Shown here: piece after piece, positions 10,668-19,929 of the stretch
Layout of the letters: the number at the start of each line of letters is the position of its first letter
Position numbering within the stretch: position 1 is the first letter of the stretch
DNA from: Paragorgia papillata
Lineage: Eukaryota > Cnidaria > Anthozoa > Scleralcyonacea > Coralliidae
Direction: 5' to 3'
DNA: 64,000 nt
Assembly: GCA_035771165.1 (NCBI GenBank)
Contig: JAWNZC010000289.1
Coordinates: forward strand, 257,501 to 321,500
Made by a program: the position numbers and the translations under genes
The notes under the pieces: model-generated
The model's database searches: none
Seen by the model: only the letters and a program-made list of their open reading frames with translations
What the model was told of the DNA's origin: nothing

Positions 10668-12109
10668 TATATAAGATTATGTTTCGCCGCTATGACTATG
10701 GCCCAACCCAGCCTTCAAGAGGACGGTACTGTGGTATGGATCAGCCGCAAAATGATTCGCATGCACCAGAGTAACTGGACAGGTTTCGCAGAAGAACAGT
10801 AATTATGTATGATGTACAAAAATCATTGTCCCGACTTTTGACTCACGCCACATCTTTGCTCTGCGCATTTTAAAGACCTTTTGTTATCCGCAGTGCTATT
10901 TGCTTTATAACATGAGAATCTCGCAAGACCCAACGTAATTTACTTAGACCCAGAAGGCAGAAGCGATACTCATTATTGTCTATTTGAGTATTGGCACACA
11001 TGTGATTCCACCTGAGCCAACTGGCTTGAGATGCGTGAATATATTTTATAATATTATATATAATAGAAACAGAATAGAAAATATTGCTGTTTTAGTTCTA
11101 TTTGTTTTGTTAATACTCGGCAATATTCAGAATAATTCACTATTAACTGTAACACTCTGCCAAATCTTTGGACAATATTTCCCGAAGGAATCAGGAATTA
11201 TGTAACCTCATCGACGATCGCCTCTCGACAGCATCATGACCTGATGGTTCATCACTATCAGGCTATCAGCATCAACCAAAAACTGCTTAATCATATCCTC
11301 ATTTGATTCTTCGTCTTCTATAGTAGCTGGTGACACAAAATATTCGTTTTCTGACTCGTTTTCAAAAGCTCTATCTCGCTGTATTTACCTGTATTACTAC
11401 AGTGAAATTTACGATGAGTCCACACGCCTACGTCATCGCTGCGTAAACTCGGTCCCAGACTTTTCGTACTTTTTATTCGAAAATATGGCAAAATTGGCAA
11501 CTTCAACGCGTTGTAACTCGACAAATATTCATCAGAATTACGCCAAACTTTCTGAGATTATTATTTGGCTGGACATCTTTCAGTCTGTGTAAAAAACGCC
11601 ATACTCATTTTTTCATGTCATAGACACTTTAAGGTTCCGCCATAACCAACAGCAACATTGAAAACATGGCGCAATATCCCGTACGGCACGAACAATCTGA
11701 TTGGCGGCATCAGTCCAGTATTTCTGGATCTCCCGAGTTTTGAGAAGATGCTTTTACCTATTTCCTGGAGGTAGCCATCTATCAGGGGACCAGTAAGCTC
11801 AAACTTGTTTGAGGCGCGCTCTTCTAATATTGGATCGAGATCCCGCATTCCGTAGTTTGGCTTACTTTTGCAGTTCCAAACTGCATCCAACCATACCGAA
11901 CTTCATCTCTACCGAAGCTTTATTCCAAAAATGTTCGGATCTCTCCGTATCATCGGCAGATGAGCCCAGTTTGATATCAGCTAGTCGAGACAAAATATCA
12001 CTAGCTTCCGCCATGTTGTTTTGGAGGGAAAATACCTCAAGGAGAAAACCGCTTCCTAGATGTGCGCCCGCGCTTGCGGGAGCAAAACGCATAGCAACCG
12101 ACCACCGTG

Positions 12110-12585
12110 AGTTTAAATCTAAACAACCGGAAGTGGTATAACGACATACCAGAAGTGAGAATTTTCAAACCGGAAGTGAAACTTTTGAAATCGCAAGTGA
12201 CGTTAAAAACAGTTGTTATTCTATTGTAAACAACCGGAAGTGAAACTTTTGAAACCGGAAGTGACGTTAAAAAGAGTTGTAATTCGATTCTAGACAACCG
12301 GAAGTGAAAATTTTCAATCCGGAAGTGACCTTAAAAAGAATCGTAATTTAAATCTAAACAACCGGAAGTGGTATAACGACATACCAGAAATGAGAATTTT
12401 CAAACCAGAATTGACGTTAAAAACAGTTGTAATTCGATTCTGAACAACCGGAACTGCTATAACGACAACCCGGAAGTGGCCATTTTCAACCGGAAGTGGC
12501 CATTTACAAACCGCAAGTGACGTTAAATAGATTTGTGATTCGATTCTGAACAACCGCAAGTGATATCAACACAAACCGGAAAATC
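12110..12585. repeat. CCGGAAGTGA minisatellite, right part
   Basis: Continuation of the array at 5560-5767 in the same orientation. It has about eight degenerate units of CAACCGGAAGTG with spacers GTATAACGACATACC or GAAACTTTTGAAACC. It includes the intact copy at about 12330-12380 that serves as a reference for the pre-insertion site. Confidence 0.85.
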
Positions 12586-12804
12586 AGGTTTTTAAAACAT
12601 TACACAAAGAAAACAGTCAGTTATAATAAGGGTCATTACGTCAAATAAAGATAACGTGTAATGTACAAGTACAGTTGTTTAGTTGTTTTAAAATCCATGT
12701 ATAGATTGTCAAAAAACAGAGTAATTGGTAATTTTCTGGTTAGAGTTCCGTCCATACAGCCAATCTTTAGAAATAAAAAAATAAAATTGTCGTATATGCA
12801 GTTT

Positions 12805-14219
12805 AAGGTGGTACTGAAATCTCAAGTTGACTCTTCCGATCTTAACAGTTTTTGGTCAGTTGGAAGATATATTAACAGCAAGTTTGTATGCCAAGTTTTA
12901 CATGGCTGCGTTCTATACTTTTCGAGATTTCGGCGATCAAACTTTCGTATCTAAGGGCGAATGTTCCCGCCTAAACAGAAGATTAAGGCTGAAAGACACT
13001 GAAGTTATGTTTGCTCTCATACAGCGAGTTTTCACACAATTTTACACCTTGAGATTCGTGTTGTGATTTGGTATGCGGCAATCATCTAGTTATTTTGCCC
13101 TTTTCTCCAAGGAAGGCTTGTCCTTGGCCCATAATAATTGAGATTCGTTTTCTTTCGATTATCTTTCGGTATCATCCTCCCCCTGTCTTAAACCTCTTTC
13201 CTGATGGATATATGAACGAAACTATTTTCCGTTTCCGGCCACCACTCAAATTCTCTCTGGCGTTCAATGTCCATGCAAGGCAGACAAGGTTCTTGTTGCT
13301 GAAATTCATCATCTACCCGAGCCCAACTCCTCTCAAGAGATTCAGGGTTCAGTTGCTGCAACATTCGAATCAGCATTACCGGTACGCCGTACGCGTAGCC
13401 ATGTGGCGTGAATATCACTTCGCATAGAGCAATCAGCAGGATGTAATGGAATATAACAATGCCAAGCGCCCTTACACAGGCTACTTGACATGTCATCACT
13501 AAACACCCGACGTGTCGTTGCTAGGCTATTATGATCTAATTGGTTGATTCGTTTTCGCGCGCAATTTCTCCAAGCCAAAAACAGAGGTTACATTACTTAT
13601 TCGTCCTTTTATGGGGGTAAATTGTAAGTATTAGCCACTTGCCATTCACTGTTGGCTCACAAGAACATAGAAGAATCGTTTGACGACTGGAAATATACGG
13701 ATGGCTTTGTCAAAACAGCTGTACATTTGAGGTAATATTGCCAACATTTGATATATTTTCATCAGAATAACGTCTAAAAGTTCCATATCTTCGTCTCTAT
13801 TCAATATATTTCAACTAAATTTGGCCTGATTGCACACGATACTGTAACAAAGTAAACAAATTGGTCGGAGTACGGAATCGTCCGCCTTAAAACTTTTGAT
13901 TGAGGATTTTTTGTAAATCTGTCATCGTTCAAAATGAGGTAACGGTTATAAATCAGAGACAAATACTCTAGCAGTTGCGCACTCCAGGTTAAATTTACCT
14001 ATTGTTACATAAAGCAAATCCTATTTGTTTCCGCTAAACAAGTTCAAAGCGAAAGCTACAATGAATAATCAAAGATGGCCATTTTGGCAATTCATTTTGA
14101 GTTCCCACGCCCCCCTGAATGCAAAACGGTTTTTTAGTGGCACGAACAACTTAGACAACCACAGACCTTTCTAAATACTAGTTTTCAATTTTTCAAAAAT
14201 GAGACTCCAGTACCACCTT
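12805..14219. mobile_element. Candidate 1.4-kb inverted-repeat element
   Basis: The left end AAGGTGGTACTGAAATCTCA is matched by the complement of AAGGTGGTACTGGAGTCTCA at the right (18 of 20). No target duplication was found. The interior has a minus ORF at 13188-13499 with a hydrophobic start and the segment YGVPVMLIRMLQQLNPESLE. That segment faintly recalls a block upstream of integrase-core domains in some animal transposons; this is a weak resemblance only. Confidence 0.4.
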
Positions 14220-14487
14220 CAGAAAAAGAAGTATTTTAATGTAAAATGTTAACTTTTAATTGACAATACTATAAACTATTTATACAGTTGAATTTGACAT
14301 CATAAACACATGTTCTGATATATCAGCAAATTTATCAACGATTGTATTATGATGTAGTCATATCATGTATCCATTACGGTCGTGGCTAGATGGGATACTC
14401 GCAGTTGAGGTGACCGCGAGGTACTAGGTCCGAGTCAACTTCGGAACAATCATCGGGATTCGGATTTTTCTACTCGGATTTTTCAAA

Positions 14488-14560
14488 ATGGCGGCCACAA
14501 TTTCAATCCAAGGAGTGACAAAACTCAACGAAGACAATAGACCCCTCAATGAAGAACAAA
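14488..14560 (+). CDS. Exon-like ORF in the left arm of the foldback element
   Basis: ATG at 14488 opens a 24-codon frame beginning MAATISIQGVTKLNEDNRP that reaches a consensus donor, A/GTAAGA, at 14561. The same ORF occurs in the other arm. It may be the first exon of the parent transposase or a captured host exon. No downstream exon was found. Confidence 0.35.
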
Positions 14561-14707
14561 GTAAGAATTTGTAAGAATAATAAGATTTAAGACTCTAAAG
14601 TTTTTATTTTATTAAGAATCGTGGTGCAAATTTAGTAAAATGCTTGTAGTAGTCTAGACGAATTTTTATGGCTCATAAAATGTTACAAATATATATATAT
14701 ATATACA

Positions 14708-14820
14708 CAGTGGCGTGGTGGCAGGGGGGGGGGGGGGCAAGGCCCCCCAACTGGAGGTGCAGAAGGTGCACCAAAACCAATCTGTCCACTCCAGCCTGAA
14801 ACTTGCCACCACGCCACTGT
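14708..14820. mobile_element. 113-bp CAGTGGCGTGGTGGCA element in (TA)n
   Basis: The ends CAGTGGCGTGGTGGCA and TTGCCACCACGCCACTG are inverted. (TA)n runs lie on both sides, so the duplication cannot be measured. A 14-16 bp G run lies near the left end. It appears to be an internal-deletion form of the element at 15435. Confidence 0.65.
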
Positions 14821-14821
14821 A

Positions 14822-14853
<32 letters not shown>

Positions 14854-14907
14854 GATATATATAGATATACAGTGTGTATAAAAAAACAGGAACCCTTAGA
14901 AAATGAA

Positions 14908-15293
14908 TTAGTATTCTTTTCAAACAACCTATTTTTAAAAATTTTTTTTTTAAATTTGCCCAGGGGCAGGTGCAACTACAAAAGGACATGAGGTCCCATA
15001 CTAGATAACTAGTACACCTGCAGTAGTTTGAAAGCCCTAAACACTTCTCTGAAGCCACGAATGCATAAAAAGCATGGTTTTATACACCTGGGAAATTAAG
15101 ATATAAATTAATCAGCACATAAGTTAAACAAGAAGAGAAAAAGCTTTTAAATACTTTCACCATGCATACACTTCAAGTTATCTTAATTTCCCGGCAGGTG
15201 TATTAGACCGTGTTTTTTATGCACTGTGGCTCAGAAGTGTTTAGGGCTTTCAAACTACTGCAATAGGTTGTTTGAAAAGAATACTACTTGGAT
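14908..15293. repeat. Inverted repeat with unequal arms
   Basis: The left arm (14908-15110) and right arm (15176-15293) share TAGTATTCTTTTCAAACAAC, CAGTAGTTTGAAAGCCCTAA and GGGAAATTAAGAT in opposite orientation. The left arm has about 90 extra bases. It lies between the two CAGTGGCG elements, within the foldback element. Confidence 0.6.
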
Positions 15294-15368
15294 TTAATGG
15301 TAGAGACTTGGTATTTATGTCTAGGCCATTTAAGATTCATGCTCCTGTATTGTGATTAATTAATAAAG

Positions 15369-15370
<2 letters not shown>

Positions 15371-15430
<60 letters not shown>

Positions 15431-15432
15431 TA
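15371..15432. repeat. (TA)n microsatellite
   Basis: About 60 bp of nearly pure TA, directly left of the second CAGTGGCG element. Similar runs lie at 14688-14705, 14819-14870 and 15939-15960. They may be the preferred insertion target of that family. Confidence 0.9.
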
Positions 15433-15434
15433 TA

Positions 15435-15937
15435 CAGTGGCGTGGTGGCAAGTTTCAGGCTGGGGTGACCAGATTAGCTTTGGTGCCCCCCCTCCCCCCA
15501 AAAAAAAAAATATATGAAAGAAAGACATTACTGTATTTGATAAATGATCACATTTTTTGTTTAAAAATAACTGAAGTAGCAATATAATATAATATTACAA
15601 CAAACAACGGGTGCTCTCAAACACCATGCCAATGCAAGCAGCGAAGTAGTGCCAAACCTCTAGGGGGGGGGGGGGGGGGGGGGGAGTCCGAGAGTCTCTG
15701 ATATGCCATTTCCTGCATTTTGGAGTGAGATTTTACAGAATTCTCAAGATTATAAAACTTCATAGAAAACACAAAAGATTACAGATTTCAGATCTTTATA
15801 TCCCCCCATTGAAGACCTAGCTATACAAAGAAATAGGTTTATTTTGTTCAGTTTTGGAGCCCTTGCTAGTTTCGGTGCCCCTTTTCGGACAACCCCAGTT
15901 GGGGGGGCCCTTGCCTCCCCCTGCCACTACGCCACTG
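15435..15937. mobile_element. 503-bp CAGTGGCGTGGTGGCA element in (TA)n
   Basis: It starts CAGTGGCGTGGTGGCAAGTT and ends TGCCACTACGCCACTG, with TA repeats on both sides. A G run of about 24 lies at 15661-15684. It has no coding capacity. The termini recall hAT or Kolobok-type ends, but the superfamily is not established. Confidence 0.6.
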
Positions 15938-16107
15938 TATATATATATATATATATTATATTATATTATCTTTGTCAACATTTTATTTTATATGAGCCAT
16001 AAAAATTCGTCTAGACTACTACAAGCATTTTACTAAATTTGCAACACGATTCTTAATAAAATAAAAACTTTAGAGTCTTAAATCTTATTATTCTTACAAA
16101 TTCTTAC

Positions 16108-16180
16108 TTTGTTCTTCATTGAGATGTCTATTGTCTTCGTTGAGTTTTGTCACTCCTTGGATTGAAATTGTGGCCGCCAT
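16108..16180 (-). CDS. Mirror exon-like ORF in the right arm
   Basis: The inverted copy of the left-arm ORF. It keeps the ATG (16180), the frame and the GTAAGA donor (16107-16102). One codon differs: CAT here against CCC in the left arm (His for Pro). Both copies point to the centre of the element. Confidence 0.35.
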
Positions 16181-16278
16181 TTTGAAAAATCCGAGTAGAA
16201 AAATCCGAATCCCGATGATTGTTCCGAAGTTGACTCGGACCTAGTACCTCGCGGTTACCTCAACTGCGAGTATCCCAT

Positions 16279-17067
16279 CTAGCCACGACCATCCATTACT
16301 GGTTTGAAGTGTGTCTGCTTTAACGGTGTAAGGAGATGTAATTGGTCTGATCGTTTGATCCTTGATAATGCTACATATGCAGTGCCAGTTGGCACAGTGT
16401 CAACGTCGAACCAGAGTAACATACTGTATAAAGTTTGGCCTTGTGCTTTACAAATTGTTAACGCGTACGAAGGCATAAATGGATACACAACTTTGTAAGC
16501 ATTTGTCTGAGTAACAGATGTTACTGGGTAAGTGTTGACAATTATTCCGTTAGGAAGTTGAAGAAACACTGTCTTATTGTGCACTGAGTGCACAAAAGCC
16601 TCTTGTCCATTTACTACGCTGTTTTCTTTATCACGATTTTGCGTAATCATAACTCGCATGTGTTTATAAATTGGTGTGCAGTCCATATTACAGTCACATT
16701 TAATTACAGCTAATGGCTGGTCATCCGAGAACAAGGCTCTGATAAGTATTGTGTTAATCTTTTCACATGCTCTCCTTGAAATTGTTAATACAGTTGACAT
16801 TGAATGATTAATCACAGCCGTCTCGATAATTTGATCGCATGGTTCACCTTCTGGACAGATAACTTTATTACATTGCATCTCGTCAAGTAGTTGCTGTGTG
16901 GGAATCCAGTTTCGGATGTGATCCAGAAATCTTTGGTAAGTAGGATCGGCGCATCGGTACTGACTTGTAAGGTTATGAATGTAAACTAAAGAGTAAAAGC
17001 ACGCGTCTGACAAAATACTGTTTGTAGCTGTTGTTTTGTTATTGACTGTGTGTATTGGCTGTTGTTG
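16279..17067 (-). pseudogene. Helitron helicase C-terminal half, ending in an inserted element
   Basis: It is in the same frame as the previous ORF after its TAG. It includes NSILSDACFYSLVYIHNLTS, a PIF1-type 2B region, and the final motif YALTICKAQGQTLYSMLLWF...AYVALSRIKRSDQLHLL. The tail reads HFKPVMD and then GRG with a stop; the last three residues and the stop come from the terminus of the element at 14378-16290. Without the insertion the codons after GAT would be ACA TGA (14363-14368), so the original protein ended VMDT. The insertion barely alters the protein. Confidence 0.85.
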
Positions 17068-18342
17068 CTAATTGTCTCCAGACAGTAGAAGAATCGGACG
17101 GACGGTAAGTTCGGAGACTGTTCGGATGACGTGTTGGAAGACAGCTTTCGGAACCATGGAGATTTCATCAACAACAAGCAGATCAAAGTCGGCGATGCTC
17201 CAATTTATATTCGGTCTTTCTCCTTCTGTTACTGGAATATGGAAACGTGCGTGTATGGTGTCTGTCGTTATGTCGTCTCCAAATTGATTACGGTATCTAG
17301 TTGCCAGAAAGCCTGTTGGTGTAACGACTAGAACACTCCGTCCTTGTTCTATTTGTTGATCGATACAGGCAAGTAAAGTTTGCGTTTTACCGCTTCCTGG
17401 TGCACCCGTTAACAGAAGAAATTTACGCCAATCTACAGGACTTACAGAAATATTCGTATCTGTACCAATACGAAAATTTACGTAATCTTCATCTTCAGAT
17501 TGTTCATCGTCTGAGTCATTTGCGAAAAAGGATATTTCTCTGTAATATTCGTCACGTTTCTGTAACGCAAGTTCTATATGATTAAGGATGACTTGCTGGG
17601 CCGGATCGGCTGGAAATCGTACAAAACGAGAGACAGAAAAGCAAGGAAGTAAATTGTTTGTAGTAAATACTTCCTTTTGCCAAAGATACAACAAGTCTCG
17701 TAAGCTATCGACAAACGATACTAAAGTGTAGACATAATAGTTTTTGTGTCCTTCGTTTTCGAATAACTGGCGAACGGCATCGTTGTTACACCATAAATCC
17801 AGTTTTAAAGATACAGCAGAAGCAAAAATTTTTACTTGCTTTGGCAATCTGTCTTGATCGCGATGACGTAATTCGTCCAAATGACGGTGCGGTACATTTA
17901 TTAAAATATACTGGAAAAAATACTCTGGGTTCTTAGGTGATAAAAATTGTAAACCGACTAGGGTATTTCCACACTTGTATGGTGATGGCCATGCGGGTCT
18001 TTCATTTACCAACCGAAGCCATTGAAGTAAAGACAAATTATGCATATTTATTGCCCTGTTCAGGTATTTAATATGTGTTCTGTTCAGTATTACTGTTTCA
18101 CTGGTTGGAACTGTGTATTTCTTTGTTCGACTACAGGACCATGCATGTTTAATTGAAGACAACTGAAGCCACATTTCCGGCTCGCAAGGTGTCATTTCTC
18201 GTAAATGACGAAACGCAGCTTGGTATGGTGTTACATGAATGGAGTACAATCCGTCATTAAAATACGCATCTTGCCATTTTGATACGTATGATGTGACATA
18301 TCTTAGAATCATGGCTTTTCCGTCAGTTAGTTGAACATCCAT
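17068..18342 (-). pseudogene. Helitron Rep Y2 motif and N-terminal half of the PIF1-like helicase
   Basis: It opens within MDVQLTDGKAMILRYVTSYV. Tyr15 and Tyr19 with Lys22 form the two-tyrosine motif (Y...Y..K) of Helitron Rep. The helicase begins with Walker A GAPGSGKT (313-320) and continues with TIHARFHIP and Walker B VVDEISMV (Asp about 392). It ends at LLLSGDN, just before motif III. The stop, TAG at 17068-17070, lies in frame, and the reading continues QQQPIHTVNNKTTATNSILSD into the next ORF. A single nonsense change therefore explains the break. Motif III normally reads GD..QQ, so the stop replaces the residue just before the glutamines. Confidence 0.85.
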
Positions 18343-19922
18343 ATGGCAGCGAAGAGCAGGAAGAACAGAGGAAATGAATGCTCGAAGATTGATAGCGAAA
18401 GCTTCAGGTGGATGGTAAAGACGTAGAGAACGTTGCCCGTTAATTTCAGTCGGCGAGTCGGTTGATTGTTAACATCTAACGCGGATTTGCCTGACCGTTG
18501 CAGCTTGTGCGCAAGATAACCTGCGTTTGGACATTCCCAAGGAATATCAGCGCGGATTAAGTTATATGATGTGTATGTGATGTTCTTAAGCCAGACAAGA
18601 AGATGCAAATGGACTGTTCCACGTTTCTGGAACTCGAAACGATAGAAATACGTGTTTATGTTGCTTACGTTTGCAAGGTTATTGTAATTGAATACATGCT
18701 TTCTCCATCTATTTGTGTTAGAACCACAGATGTAACCACGAACAAGTTGCTCTAATGTGTGCGCAATATGTATTGTCTCGAGTCCTGATATCATTGTAGG
18801 ACTACGCCCTGTAGTATTCCGGATAGCGTCTAACCAGAGAGGGAAAGGAAATGACCATTCATAAGGGCTTAGCGTTACAAATGCTGAAGGAAAACCGAAT
18901 TGTCTTAACGCATCTAATAAAAATCGGTGTTGCCATTTCCAATAGCCTGGCGAGAATGTTTTTGCGTCTAATGCCCTAGCAGGGGAACAGTGTAAATACT
19001 GACCGCTAGTTATCGCTCCTGTAACTGTTTTGTACAGCCATCGATCGTACTGAAATTGAAGTAATTCATAGTTGACACTGTAATCAATTATTTGCGAGAA
19101 AACTTTTGTCATAAAGGCTATCTTAGCGCTTTTGCGGTTCTCGTTACCCTTAATGGTCGATTCACACCAACTTGTATAAGGATATAAGTTAGGCCACAAA
19201 CAACATTCTATTCCAGTTGTTTCCTGAAAATTATAGATGATGAATAAGGATTGGTTTTCAACGCACTCTTGTGCCTTTTGTACAAAATGTTTGTATGTAC
19301 TGCTTTCGGAATTCATGAGATACGTGTACGCAGTCAGACATCGCATTTTTGCTACTTCGTCGGTCAAGTTGTTGATTTTCATACAAACTGGGTTACTGCT
19401 AGGTGTAAGACGAAACATTCCAGTTTTTTTGCGGTAGCCATGTTGAAGCCTTTCATAGTCACCAGTATGAATGTTGAATGGACGTAAAGTAATAATATCT
19501 GTAAAGGTTAAATTTTTCAATGAATCTGGTATTTTTCTGTATAATGGAGAAATGTAACGTTGCTCTTTACAAGTGCAAATATGTGTCATTTTAACAGGAG
19601 GCGCATTCTCAAATCTAGGCAATAACTTTTCTGTTTTCAACGATTTGCAATTTTCACAATATGTCCATGAAGAGTTATTTATCCAAAACAGAAGTTTCTC
19701 GGCCGTTTGCATGTACAATGGTTTAGGTAAGTCGTGGTTTAACAATTGTTCATTATTGGCCGAGAACTGTGCTTTATCTTGTTCTTCACGATTGACATGT
19801 TCTTGAGTACTGTTTCTCATGGTGGTGATATCGTCATCTAGGCTTGGATTATACGTGATCGTATAATAACTTCGTCCGGACCAAAACGTTTGCGCCATTT
19901 CCCCATTCCAGTGTCTTGGCAT
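18327..19922 (-). pseudogene. Helitron Rep domain (N-terminal part)
   Basis: This 531-codon ORF starts MPRHWNGEMAQTFWSG. It has a Cys cluster (YCENCKS...HICTCKE, about residues 88-128), then LWPNLYPYTSWCE and FGFPSAFVTLSPYEWSFP, the Rep motif 1 region. The HUH motif lies in EFQKRGTVHLHLLVWL (about residue 435). All belong to the Helitron-like N-terminal family. The last 25 or so residues are out of frame. Near 18450-18460 the proper frame moves by one base to SPTEINGQRSLRLYHPPEAF, which leads directly into the next ORF. The shift separates the HUH motif from the Y2 motif, so the protein would be non-functional as assembled. Confidence 0.85.
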
Positions 19923-19929
19923 TGTAATA

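Larger units (their letters stand above)
9475..11628. mobile_element. 2.15-kb nested element with TTAA flanks
   Basis: TTAA at 9471-9474 and 11629-11632 flanks inverted termini that start AGTGTCTATGACATGAAAAA and match perfectly for 23 bp. Weaker inverted similarity extends to about 220 bp on each side (for example TGACGTAGGCGTGTGGAC at about 9670 and its complement near 11430). TTAA duplications are typical of piggyBac and Kolobok transposons; which one is undecided. No transposase ORF is visible, so it is probably a non-autonomous element. It interrupts the minus-strand gene of the larger element in phase. Confidence 0.8.
9168..12014 (-). pseudogene. Minus-strand second gene of the 6.34-kb element, split by a nested transposon
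   Basis: It starts at an ATG at 12014 (MAEASDILSRLADIKLGSS), about 95 bp inside the right terminus. The upstream part (12014-11633) changes frame once near 11895 (EMKFGM to DAVWNCKSKPNYGMRDLDP). It then runs to FNVAVGYGGTL at 11633. The frame resumes across the nested element at 9470 as KSDKANMSVAIESV...FFGTNFLKKRHFDQV. It shifts again near 9340 and ends LQALINQATE at 9168. Between about 11650 and 11720 a second frame (EIQKYWTDAANQIVRAVRDI) is also open and looks more protein-like, so compensating shifts may be present. I do not recognise the product. Convergent genes on opposite strands are common in two-gene DNA transposons. Confidence 0.55.
5768..12109 (+). mobile_element. 6.34-kb DNA transposon, 34-bp TIRs and 3-bp target duplication
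   Basis: The left end, CACGGTGGTCGGTTGCTATG at 5768, is matched by its complement ending at 12109. The inverted match runs 34 bp with two mismatches. AGT flanks both sides (5765-5767 and 12110-12112). Removing the element and one AGT recreates a sequence that matches an intact minisatellite unit at about 12330-12380, apart from one base. CAC ends with a 3-bp duplication resemble the CACTA (EnSpm/CMC) group; this assignment is inference. It encodes a plus-strand transposase-like gene (about 6235-8989) and a minus-strand gene (12014 to 9168) that is interrupted by a nested element. Several frameshifts suggest it is not autonomous as assembled. Confidence 0.85.
14378..16290. mobile_element. 1.9-kb foldback element with about 310-bp TIRs and 9-bp target duplication
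   Basis: ATCCATTAC flanks both ends (14369-14377 and 16291-16299). The termini begin GGTCGTGGCTAGATGGGATA and are inverted copies of each other over about 310 bp (14378-14690 and 15985-16290) with very few differences. Long TIRs with 9-bp duplications are typical of Mutator-like elements. No transposase is present. The interior is filled with (TA)n and smaller nested repeats. Each arm holds an identical exon-like ORF facing inward. Confidence 0.85.
14363..19922 (-). mobile_element. Helitron (coding part), interrupted by a foldback element
   Basis: It encodes one long Rep-helicase polypeptide, now in three ORFs, that carries both the HUH replication-initiator motifs and a PIF1-type helicase. 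Rolling-circle replication is the known mode of the family. The true ends (5' TC, 3' hairpin and CTRR) were not identified: I looked below 14360 and above 19922 and found nothing convincing. The bounds given here are those of the coding region. A 1.9-kb element lies at 14378-16290. Confidence 0.8.

Noticed and set aside
12661..13427. Three plus-strand ORFs of 79-119 codons
   Set aside because: They overlap each other in different frames, have no recognisable motifs, and lie within or across the ends of an inverted-repeat element.
14666..15582. Minus ORFs rich in YIYIYI
   Set aside because: They read through (TA)n runs and MITE termini; no conserved features.
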